Assembly: GCA_008973525.1 (NCBI GenBank)
Contig: WACJ01000526.1
Location: forward strand, 372,001 to 436,000
DNA length: 64,000 nucleotides
Source: Stenopsyche tienmushanensis
Taxonomy: Eukaryota; Arthropoda; Insecta; Trichoptera; Stenopsychidae
Reading direction: 5' to 3'
Made by a program: the position numbers and the translations under genes. This document shows, piece after piece, positions 49,985-60,661 of this stretch; position 1 is the stretch's first letter, and each line of letters begins with the position of its first letter. The notes beneath the pieces were generated by a model. That model had not been told where the DNA came from. It did no database searches and worked only from the letters and a program-made list of their open reading frames with translations.

Positions 49985-50450
49985 GTTATTTGGGCTTTGC
50001 ACCCGCTGGATGTTGCACGCGAATGGGGGAGGTAGAACCATGGTGACCACCAGACGTTTCCTTGGTGGCGTATAAATACATTGTTTTCGACGTTCATGTC
50101 GGTCGCGCCCCTCTGATATAAAGAATTGCGCTCCCTGGTATACTAGGGGTGCATATGAGGAACGGAGCCCTTAGTTACTAAGCAGGTGAATGTGCCACAT
50201 AATTCTTCTCACAGATCTCCCCCCCCTCCCCCCGAACTATACTGGGTGACTGACGTGACTGACGGCGCGTCCAGCCTTTGGAATTATTGTCCGATTTGAA
50301 ACATGCTCGCGGTAGACTGCAAGAGGCATCCGTGACGAAGAATACGACCCCATCGAGACAGTTGAGGGCTCCAACGCATTAGTGTGAACAGGTAGTTTGT
50401 AATTAGAATAAAAATATGAATCCAAAACCTAAGTTTTAGGGGATCATCCT
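49985..50450. other. Balanced-composition block of unknown origin
   Basis: The composition is much richer in G and C than the flanks, with a C-run (CCCCCCCCTCCCCCC near 50219-50234) and TATAAATA near 50075. It resembles LTR or transposon DNA but no termini or coding text were found. Confidence 0.35.
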
Positions 50451-50537
50451 GTGTGAGGGCACCTTTTTTGGATTTTTTTGGTGAACTAAATAAACATATA
50501 ACTATGATAATTTTATCGCAAATTTACTTATATTTTA

Positions 50538-51272
50538 AGGGGGGAAACCAGTTTAGACGGTTTGAAAAATCGATTTTTTATTTTATTTTTTAAATTATTA
50601 GTAAAACTATTCAAGAATATATTTTCAAAGTTCCACAACAAAATTCCGATTTTTTCCGATGTTATGAGCACTATAGTGAACGCAAATCGATGCTGGAACA
50701 CACTACAATTAGTACAGAGTACTTTCAAACGCGTTTTTCTCGAAACAATTTTTTTTCAACTGGCGTGAACTCTAACTCAAAAAGTTTTTAACCAATTATT
50801 TTAAATATTTATATAAAGATTTTATACTTAATTCTAATGAACGTTTAGCTAATTCTGGGAAAATATTATTGTTTAAAGTGTGATTTTTATTGCAAAGAAG
50901 GTGCAAAAGAATGGTAAAAATCGTAACATTTTGTTAAGACACTCCTAAAACACGTGATTTTTTTTAATCAAAACTAAGTATATATTCTTAAAAAATATAT
51001 TATTAATAAAATCAAAATATTGTATTAATTTTAAATAAAAATTGTGACTTTTACGATTCCCGCCAATAGCAAACTCTGATGGCGACCTTCCATTTACAGA
51101 AGCTTATAACTCAGATATTTTCGGCGGAAATGAATTTAAAAAAAATTAAGATGTACTTAAAAGTATTAATAAGATATTCTCAAAGTTTAAACAAATTCTA
51201 ATTATTCTTTTCCTGTTAAAAAAAATCACGAAAAACACTAAAAAATCTGTCTCCTAAACTTGTTTCCCCCCT
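50538..51272. mobile_element. 735-bp MITE with AGGGGGGAAAC termini
   Basis: Inverted ends AGGGGGGAAACCAGTTTAG and its near-complement CTAAACTTGTTTCCCCCCT are flanked by TA (50536-50537 and 51273-51274), as for Tc1/mariner-superfamily elements. There is no coding capacity. The interior is AT-rich with long A and T runs. Confidence 0.8.
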
Positions 51273-51499
51273 TACACTTTACAATTTTTTCATCGTGAAA
51301 TCGTCGCTCGTTGCTAAAATACGAAGCAACTTGGTTACTCATCTTCAAAAAAAGCTTTTTGCGGTGACCACGATTACGAACATTATGCTTATCTGAAATT
51401 GAAAAATCAAACGGAATTTTAATTTGTAAAGTATGAACTAGTTTTTAACAGGAGATTGTATTACAAAATATTGAAAGATAAACATTTTTTTCATAATTT

Positions 51500-51686
51500 T
51501 TGATGGTTCAAGTAACCTTTGGTGATTCATTCATTCCGGAGGAATGGACGCAAAAAGTTGAAAAATTGAAACATAAAGATGCAATCTTAGTAAGATATGA
51601 AGCATACCACAGAAATGCAACCTTAATTAGTGTCAATGAGCTTCATTTGCCACATATTGAGATGTATACAGGACAAATAATCAGAG
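51500..51686 (+). CDS. Candidate first coding exon of an unknown gene
   Basis: From an ATG at 51500 to a donor (AGAG|gtaaat) the frame is open for 62 codons, with balanced amino-acid content (start MVQVTFGDSFIPEEWTQK). An acceptor at about 51451 (tttttaacag) could precede a short leader. I do not recognise the family. A possible partner exon starts at 52982. This may be a small orphan gene, a transposon piece or chance. Confidence 0.35.
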
Positions 51687-52981
51687 GTAAATACTGTTGA
51701 GCAATGGTTCATCTGAATTTTAAAACAGAGAGTGGTCAAAGATAAGAATTTGTTCACACTTGGATTATGGTGACTATTGAGGATTATTTTTACATTAAAG
51801 TTTAAACCAAAGAAAAAAATCAATATATACAAAAATACTGTCAGCGTTTTTATAAAATGCGTTCACACCATGAGCATTTTATAAATTTGATAGCAGACCT
51901 TACAACATACCTCAGCATTTTTTTAGAAATTTCCATTATAAAGCAGGGTTGTCTTCCAAATTCACTAGAACTGACCCTTCCCATCAACTTCTCGACTTAT
52001 ATGGAGTATATAGAGTCCACTTAGTTGTCCTTGATATTTTCTGAAAAATTAAAATTTCAATATTAAAAACTGACAAAGATATGGAATTTCAAAATGGTTA
52101 CACCTTTATTAGTGAGTATATTTTATGTATTTTCAAAATTTAAAAAGATTTATTTGTTTTGCTACTTTTTTAATTATACTAAGATTGAATGTAAATCTTC
52201 TATTTTCATTTTTTTTAAATATGAGCTTGTCAAGGTTGTAAGAAGAAGGATGCAGGTTTATGAGTAATAAATTAAATGTTTCATTACAATAAAAATCCGT
52301 TTTGATCTATGAACACAAGATTTTTCAAATTGTCTCCTTCTGTATTATTCTCCTCCTACATATTCATACACCCCATTTATACACTGTTTCATTCGACTAA
52401 ATAATTTGTCAAATTGTATCATGACAATATCGTTTTGATGAGATAGGGAAAATGTCATTTTATATAAATTGATTTCATAATATATGAATGAATTATGGAC
52501 TCATCTTTCAGAAAAAGAATATTTTTTTATATTGCATATCGAATTTAATAAATTAATGCATGCAAACATATCATCAGAGTATTGTATAGTACAATTTTTT
52601 TATAACTTTGTAGAATATTTTATTGAGAAGCTCATTGTAAATTAAACTTGAAGACAAGCCCTATTATGTCTCATATTGTCTAAAAATAAAGATTTGTTGA
52701 TGATATATGGTGACCTAGATTATAAAATCAATACTCCATAAACGTAATTTCATATTTTCTAAATATTCCCAAATAAAATAAATACGCGAAGTGACAATAT
52801 ACCTGTGTGTGATGCTGCTTACGTCAATTTATCGACGGCGGCTCGATTGAAGTAGATGGGTCTGAAAATTAGTACAAGGACGATTTCATAATTTTATTTT
52901 AAAGAAACACATTATATTAAATAAATCGGTTGTACATTACACTGGGATACTGAGATTAATTATGTAATGGTTGATTTACAG

Positions 52982-53089
52982 TCCTTAATACTTTTGGATC
53001 ACAACGAGGTATTTTGGACGTCTAGAAAGCTGGAACTGGTGCATTTGTATGTGGAGCGATTGGCATCTATTCCGCTTGCGCCTAGAAAG
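52982..53089 (+). CDS. Candidate exon, unknown
   Basis: A good acceptor (ttgatttacag) precedes a segment open in phase 0 (text includes LLDHNEVFWTSRKLELVHLY), with a possible donor after AGAAAG near 53089. In phase 1, which would match the exon ending at 51686, it stops after 14 codons. The join is therefore uncertain and no homologue is recognised. Confidence 0.25.
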
Positions 53090-53099
53090 GGTGACCACA

Positions 53100-53928
53100 T
53101 TTTCTGATCCACACTCTTATTCCTTAAAGTTATTTTCATAAATCGTCGCCTATATGCACTCATTATATAAAATATCAAGTTGTTGATTATATTTTATAGA
53201 GTTTCTCTTCGTTTTGTCCTTTATAACCGAGAATAATAATATTCACACACTGGCTTCTTATTTATTATTTATTATTATTAAATGTTTCATTAATCTTATT
53301 TATTATTTTCTTATTTTCTTAATCGTATTTGTGGTCGATATTTTTATTACAATTAGCAGAAGAAAGTTGTAGTGGAAATATAGTGTTTTGCAGCTTTTTT
53401 TAAAGTAATAAAGAAAAGAGTTATTAGCATATTCTTTATTGTTATCTTTATTGAGTTTGCTCAGAGATTAAGTTTATGCAGTTAATCATTTAAAAACTTT
53501 CAGTGAATATTAATACTTTATTTAATTATATTATGTCCAGTCTAATGGCATTCTGATACACTGTTAAAAACGATATTTAGATTTCTTAGTTTCTTTCTAT
53601 CCCAGTAGACAATATGATCGATTTCTTCTCCTGATATTTGATGTTTTGTTTAAATTCATCTTTAAAAAAATATAGTATTTTCTTGTTCGCTTGTAAGATT
53701 AGAATAATCGTTCTATAATTTCCACATTAAGCTTTTTTTATTTATAGCATTTATTGTGCTCATCTATTTTTAAGATTATATTCAACCGTTCCATATTCTA
53801 CCTTATAGCCCATATAATAAAGAAGGCTAAATTTTTAATTTCTTCCGGGCGAATTTCTTGCCACAATCGCCCGGACTCTTAAGTGTTAACTCACTCTCGC
53901 TCGTGAATGTGCCTAATTTATTTTGTGT
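53100..53928. other. No supported gene
   Basis: This is AT-rich spacer leading to the second hAT copy. Confidence 0.4.
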
Positions 53929-53936
53929 GTTGTGAT

Positions 53937-54978
53937 TAGGGAATCCAATCGCGAGCCAAAGTTTCGTTCCCGGAATCTCGAGATTGCATTAAACCAGGGG
54001 TGGCTAACCCAAATGATCTTGCGGGCCACTTTGGGAATACATCATAACTCCGCGGGCCGCATATAAAATTATATATCCCCATATTAGATTTAGATGCACT
54101 ATATATTTTGTAAAAGTGTGATAAATCTCGCGGGCTGGAAAAATATTCAAAGCGGGCCGCATGCGCCCCGTGTGCCGCGGGTTGACCACCCCTGCATTAG
54201 ACCATCCCGGGATCAGTCCCGGGATCGGAATTTTCAATAGTTTAAGAAATTACATTGATAAATTTGATCAAAAATTACCAACAAGTCCATTTATTTAATA
54301 TAAAAAATAATTTGAAGGCGAAAGAATTTTATTTATTTAAGAAAAGATAAAAATATAATTCAAAATTAATAAATAAAACACTAAAAATTTCAAATATTAT
54401 TTTGAAAATTTTTGAAGCCAGGCAACTTGCTGTTGAAAATGCACGCTCAGCCTCCACACTCATTGGAGGTATCGTCGTCAGATATTTAAATGCTAGTTAA
54501 ATATCTAAGTAAAATTATTTATTTCCGTCGCTGCAGATGAATACTTATATACTATAATACTTTGATGTAATTCTTAATTTTATTACGGAGGAATAAAAAA
54601 ATTCTGAACCCTATATCTATTATATTTCATATCGATATTCCCATTACTAGAGTCGAGGTGTAGTAAATACATCACCGGTAGGGAAAGGTTAATATAACAA
54701 TTTGAAAAACATATATGTACCGTATATATGTATACATAGATTAGACAGTTTCTGTCCCTAGGCGTCGCCTAAGCTCACCAATTAGTAGTTACGCCACTGT
54801 TTCCAAGCGTCCAGATTTCGGCGGGAATATCTCGATTTAGTAGCCTTCATCGTGCCGGTGAGGTGTACGATTTCTGTTAGATAAAAATTTCAATCCCGAA
54901 TTTATCAGGATTACGTTTACTAATCCCGGGATTCATGAGCATCAAAAACTGTCCGGAATCCGGGGATTGGATTTCCTA
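53937..54978 (-). mobile_element. hAT element with CCCGGG-rich ends, copy 2 (inverted)
   Basis: This matches 41262-42283 in reverse orientation, including the ends TAGGGAATCCAATC and GATTGGATTTCCTA and a frame-broken copy of the hAT dimerisation motif near 54410-54490. The flanking octamers gttgtgat and tctgcgat agree at five of eight positions, so this copy is older. A 200-bp MITE interrupts it at 53995-54194. Confidence 0.9.
53995..54194. mobile_element. 200-bp hAT MITE nested in the larger hAT element
   Basis: The ends CAGGGGTGGCTAACCC and GGGTTGACCACCCCTG are near-perfect inverted repeats. The flanking octamers cattaaac (53987-53994) and cattagac (54195-54202) differ by one base. Absence of this segment from copy 1 confirms insertion. 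Confidence 0.93.
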
Positions 54979-54986
54979 TCTGCGAT

Positions 54987-55695
54987 TTAAAAAATGACAT
55001 AAAATCGATGAACATGTTCAATACTTTATTTTAACTAACTTTAAATTAATAAAGTATAATATTTATGTTATTTTTATTATAAAATTAATGTTTTTCGACT
55101 TTTTACATATTGCTTTTTCTTAATGTACGATGAATGTAATAATTTGTGATTTATATTGAAATTGTTTATTTTTAATAACATACAATTATAGCTAAAATAT
55201 AAACCTATATTCGCTACAAAATGCTAAAATAAAAAAAAATCATAATGCTAAAATTGAAAAAAATAGACGCTTAAAACACGGGTCTCTACGTATAGTATAA
55301 TATATAGGTAAAACAGATTACCTAGATTAGTGCTCTTGGAGAATGTCAAAAGGAGAACCATCTTGTGGATCTATGTTGCATAATATAAAGTAATAAAAGT
55401 AAAGTTTTTTTTATTAATGGAGGTTGTGATCTTAGGGCCAACACCTCCCTATACACACATGGATTGTCCATTATTGGTCATAGTTGATTTTTTTTTTTAC
55501 ATTTTTTTAAATTACTTACAAGCTATAAAATATAATATTTTAAAACTAGAGATAATAAATAGAAAAGAGATAATAGGATCTATCAAATATAGTTGATAAA
55601 AAATATATAAAAAAAAAAGGAAATAAAATTACAAAACATTATGACGATAATTTAAAAAAATAAAAATGTACGAGTTTTTTTTTAAATTATGGAAT
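54987..55695. other. No supported gene
   Basis: AT-rich, with poly-A and poly-T runs; nothing further is readable. Confidence 0.4.
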
Positions 55696-56432
55696 TCAGC
55701 AAACGTTCCTTATGACTATAAATGTCGAGTGAGGGTGATAGCGTAGAGTCCTGGAAAGCCTCGTTTTGTAAAGTTTTTTCGGGGAAGTATTATTTGAGAT
55801 AGTCATGAAACAAGATACTACATTAAAGAATTTTTCGAGTTGTCTTAGACTCAAATCAAAGATCTTGTCTTTGTTGGGCTGATCAAATTTATAAGTGTAA
55901 CGATTGTTTGTGCCTAAACAATTTGGCAATAGGAGACTCATGACAAAATGTAAATAACAAAACATGCTGTCGGCGACCGAGACTTTCTTATAGTGCTATA
56001 AAAAAATGTAAATGCGAACATTAAAAAAAATGAACTTCTGCCAGATCAAATCTCTGACATGGAATTGATTTGGGAGATCAATAATTTATATGGCGATAAT
56101 TAGCATTGGCAAGCCATGTGATATGAGAATCGTTTAGATTTCTTTGGGTCGTCTTGCAGGTTTGAATTGCAACATATCCTACTTGTTGGATCAAAAAATA
56201 ATAATTCTTCGTCTATCGTAAAGAACCAATGCTTAAGAATGCGTTCAGTAAATTTCAAGTTGATGTAAATGAAATTCGCAAAAAATTCGTTTCGTGAAGC
56301 TGAGGAGAGGAGAAACATTAAAGGCGTTTTTATCGAAACTACTTTTTCCAAGCTCATAGAAGTATTCCCACACGCCCTAGATGAGCATTCTTTATGAAAT
56401 TTGACACTTTTGTATAGACTACAACTATCCAA
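55696..56432 (-). other. Two unrecognised open frames
   Basis: Frames of 110 codons (56432-56100) and 89 codons (55965-55696) lie in the same orientation and may be parts of one decayed coding unit, perhaps a transposase. I could not find a catalytic or zinc-finger motif, so no family is assigned. Confidence 0.25.
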
Positions 56433-56980
56433 AAATATGCAAAAATGTTTATTTAATTAACAAAAAACCTACAAAAAGAAATTGGTAAAATCACACATTT
56501 TTCTTCAATCGTTCACTATTTTTTTATTTTTTAATATTTTTTCCTAATTTTAGTCTATACTATACACAATATTATACAAAGTAAAAATACGTTTAATTTT
56601 TTTGTTGCAAATCACCTGTCCAGGACTTAGGACTTCCATGGTGAAGAATGTCATCGCTCGCGCATCGACAAACGCGGCTCCCTTCACTCCCACTACTATA
56701 CTTTGTCAAACTTTAAAAAAATATGTTTATATTCAATAAAGATCGCCTAGTCAACACATTTAATATTAACACTCTATATTTAATACTTTTTGCATAATAA
56801 AATGTTAAAAAACCGATCACTTTTAGGTCCAACAAGGTAGAGACGTCCCTTAAGAAGACTTTGAGCACGCAAATAAAAATTAATTTTACACAAATTTAAG
56901 CGACAATTGAAATAAAATAATTATTAAAACAATAAAAATTGATCAGGCTGATCGAACATGTTTCTATAAACTTTAACATG
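56433..56980. other. Spacer, no gene seen
   Basis: This AT-rich sequence has one GC-richer patch near 56635-56700 without readable coding text. Confidence 0.35.
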
Positions 56981-56984
56981 AAGA

Positions 56985-58060
56985 AAAGTATCGGTATGGT
57001 ATTATACTACTCGACATCGAAAAGGCATTCGACACTGTCTGGCACCGCTGTCTGATCCATTAAATGACATCCTTTAATGCTCCAAATTACCTTATTAAAA
57101 TGATCCATTCCTACATGAATAATGGATCATTTTCGGTAATCTTAAATAGAGTAACGTCAACTCCCTGATCTGTTTCAGTGAGAGTTCCTCATGGCAGTAT
57201 TTTAGGAACTTACCTATTAAACATATTTTTACACGATCAAACGTCGAACTCTACGCCGATGACACGGCATATTATAACCACCTCTCAGACTAACTAGTTA
57301 ATTGTCAGCAATCTTCGACGATCGCCAAACGCAGCATTTAGATATTTCGATATTTGAAAAACTTAAAATAAACAAAGAAAACTGAAGCTATATTGATTTT
57401 CGTTAAACATAAACATCTTCAAACTGTACCATTAGTTGTCGGGTCCAGCACTATTCAATGGAAACCCTTATCGAAATACTTGGGGGTGTTGTGGGCTCGT
57501 GCCCGCGGGTTAGCAGCCATGGGAGCGCTGCATTCCATTTTTCATCGACGCAGTGCTCTTTCGGTCTCCAATAAATTATTAATATACAAAAGACTGATTC
57601 GTCCGACATTCATTCACATGCCTCGTCCGGAGCAACATAAGCAACTCCAAATTTTATAAATTCCAAATCATACAAAACAAAACGGAATATTTTCATATAC
57701 TAACACACAGTTTTTACCTCAAAATCCTAAATCACACTTATTGACTCATTTCAACACTCGGCAATTACACCAAACAAAATAATACATTTAGATACGTGCA
57801 CAAGATGCCAAAATACATTTTATTATAGTGGATAGTCATGAGTGCGCGATGTATGAATAGATATTTTATATTTCCTATATTCCCCTCTATTAAATAAATT
57901 TACTTATAATTTGTAAAATTTTATAAAAAATAAAATTTATATTTACATTTAGGATAAGGATAGTAATCTAAGACTTAATTTTTTAAACTATTTTTTTTAT
58001 ATAAATGTGTATACAACATTTTGCCTTGTACAATTTTTCTGAATAAAAGTTTATTAATAA
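56985..58060 (+). pseudogene. jockey-type LINE reverse transcriptase relic
   Basis: Text in changing frames includes LDIEKAFDTVWHRCL (near 57010-57050), LIKMIHSYMNNGSFSVILN, RVPHGSILGTYLLNIF, and the post-core block WKPLSKYLGVLWARARGLAA and LSVSNKLLIYKRLIRPTF (57460-57610). The catalytic Tyr-Ala-Asp-Asp region (YADDTA) is still readable near 57252. Stops interrupt it repeatedly. An AATAAA near 58042 and an A-rich end suggest the 3' terminus. Confidence 0.8.
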
Positions 58061-59155
58061 ATGAATAATACTCGACATTTTCTCGATAGAAATAATGATG
58101 TATTATTTATGTTGTGTTGGCATTTAATTCGCAATGAAGTATGGTCTCCCTACTCATCAGCTCGGTGTTATGCTTGTGTTCTCTTATAGGTGCAGTCTGG
58201 TGTAATACTCTGCCAGTTGAGGTGCGTTTTCCCGTGGCGAAATTCTTCTCGTGTAGTCCGGGATCAATAAATAGGTCTAGACTACTAAAGGGTGAGTGAT
58301 TCAATCAACCTGTTAATTAACCTAAGGATGGAAACGACGTGAGTGAAGTTTTTTCTTCCATTTATTCGTTTTTTAAGGTTTTTCACTCCAGTATATGTTT
58401 ACACGTCGATATGAATGTCACGTTCGTACAGCGACAAAGTCATGTTGAAGAAAATTTAGTATCAGCGAGCTCTCTTGTAGGATACCGGGGCAGAAAATTT
58501 CTTTGTGTGGTCATCTATAATTTTTGTTTGGTCATGCTTCTGCGTACTCACGGGAATTGAGCCAGTCCGCCATTTACAAACGCAAGCGTTAATGTATTAA
58601 CCAATCCTTTCTATGAATTTATTTGCAAAAATAATGCTATACTATTTCAAAATGCTTTTAAATTTGTTAAATATTTATTTGGTAATGTCTATAATTATTT
58701 TGGGGATGAAACCTTTTTAAAAATAATATTTAAAATGACAAATTTTGAATCATTTTTTAATTTGCATGAATTTGACATTATTACCAATGATCGGTTGTAA
58801 ATCAATATAGATATAATATTCTCAGTTCTTAAATGTTTTGTGCGCTCGCATTGATTTTCAAAGTCCGGCGACAGCAGCGCTACGCTGCACTTTTAAGCGT
58901 CAATCATAATTGCAATATCAAATGTGAACAGGTTTAAAATGGCATGCATTTCTGTCACTTTTTAATAAAACAATTCATTATTTTTTATTCCATATTGATT
59001 ATTTATACTTAAATTGAAATTTGAGAGTATTTCATTGTGAGTAAATTGCATGAGATAGAAATCAATAGAAATAAACCAAGAGCGAAGTTAAACGTTATAA
59101 TGTTGAAGTATTATAATTGTTATTGATTAAAACTGTTTTCTATAACCTTTTATTC
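58061..59155. other. Unassigned; one LTR-like composition block
   Basis: The block at about 58105-58570 is more balanced in composition and holds unrelated short frames on both strands. It may be LTR or transposon DNA, but no paired ends were found. The rest is AT-rich. Confidence 0.35.
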
Positions 59156-59159
59156 ACTG

Positions 59160-59600
59160 TTGCCATTGTCTGATAAGGTTCAAATCACACCAAATGAATT
59201 ATTCTGGTTATATCCCAGTTAACAGAGATGAACAGTTGGAGAAACTAGTTAGGATGAGACAGATCTTTATACTTTTGTGAAGCCGTTTAAGGTTTTTGAG
59301 TAGTCTGCTATTGAAAACAACTTTTAAAGCTCTGTTTTCTATAACTGGGAGTCTTTGCAAGTTGGTGTCGCATGTCTTACTCTGAATGGATGATGCGTGA
59401 GTGATATGTAGAGGAGCAGCATGATGACACTAATTAGGGCGCCAGAAAATGGAGCCTCGCGCCCCCATCACTGCGAGCCCGCGCCCTCGCGTCCGCGACA
59501 CCTGCGCTCCCCATTTAAGCTTGAAGTCCAGAATCACCCCAAGATAATTGATTTGACGTATTCTAGTTCTAATAGTGAACTCATTTTATACCCCGATAAA
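59160..59600 (-). pseudogene. jockey-type LINE 3' fragment
   Basis: On the minus strand, text such as ILGVILDFKLKWGAQ, RTRGRGLAVMGAREAPF and, after frameshifts, NRALKVVFNSRLLKNLKRLH corresponds to the region after the RT core of jockey elements. It resembles the copy at 57390-57660 (shared GLA-MGA motif). Confidence 0.7.
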
Positions 59601-59609
59601 AAACACTAA

Positions 59610-60640
59610 TTATTACATTCCTCTCTAGGGCAGTTAGCAATAATTCATAGAAATCCTATTTTCCTCGTATATTTATTTAACCTATGTGAGTAGGTTTTCA
59701 TAAATTATCGATTATGAATAACCAAGCTTATTTAACAATTCTGTTATTGTTTGAAGAGTATCCGATTTCACTGATGAATTTATGAAGCCCTCCCATTCTA
59801 AAAATAATAATCAAGTTCCAATCACCACCTTTATTATTTATTAATCCGTATTAGTTTAATTTAAATATTTCAAGTTCCAAGGAACAATTAAGTTTATTTT
59901 CAATAAATTCCTTTTCTAGTAATTAAGTAGTAAACCTTTTAGCAATCACAATAAGAAAAATTAAAGAAAATAAATTCATTTTAAATAAGTGAATTAAGTT
60001 GAATGATACTAGAGTGTGGATACATGAAAACTGAATATTTTATATTATAATAGTTAATAATATTATAAAATAGTTAATATTAATACTTAAAGTCAATTAA
60101 CCACAAGTTGGTCAAACAGTTACAGACGCTTTCGCGTTGAGCTGGTCATGGAAGCTAACCAACTGTTGCTACTAATTTCAATCATTTGGAAGAAAGTCAA
60201 ATAAAATATTTGTGCTGTACTATTTATCTTTAAAATAGCTCTCTCCGTAATGTAAAACATAATGATAGGACCTAAAAACGAATAGAAAATTCTATTAAAA
60301 TTATTTAAAAAAATGGGAACGAAATTTGGATGAAAACGTAGGAAAAATTAATTTACTATCTGCTCCGATGTTCTTAAACCGATGTTTCATAAACTTTAAT
60401 GTTCTCAATTATTCAAAATTTAATTTAATAAATCTTATAGTTTAAATCTACTCAAAAAAATATAATCTAGGTGAATTTTTAATAATGTGTTCCAAACATT
60501 ATTAAATGGTATGAAGATAATTTTGTTCGTTTAATATTGAAAATCAAACCAGTTAAGAATAATAAAATATTTGGTATTCAAATTCAGTAAAATAATCGCT
60601 TCTTTATATCTTTATTATCCTTATAATGAAACCTTACGTG
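59610..60640. other. Upstream region of the asparagine-synthetase-like gene
   Basis: No coding sequence is supported. A leader exon of the following gene should lie here or further upstream, because its first coding exon begins at a splice acceptor. I could not place it. Confidence 0.35.
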
Positions 60641-60661
60641 GAAAAATTTCAGGCTTTCATC

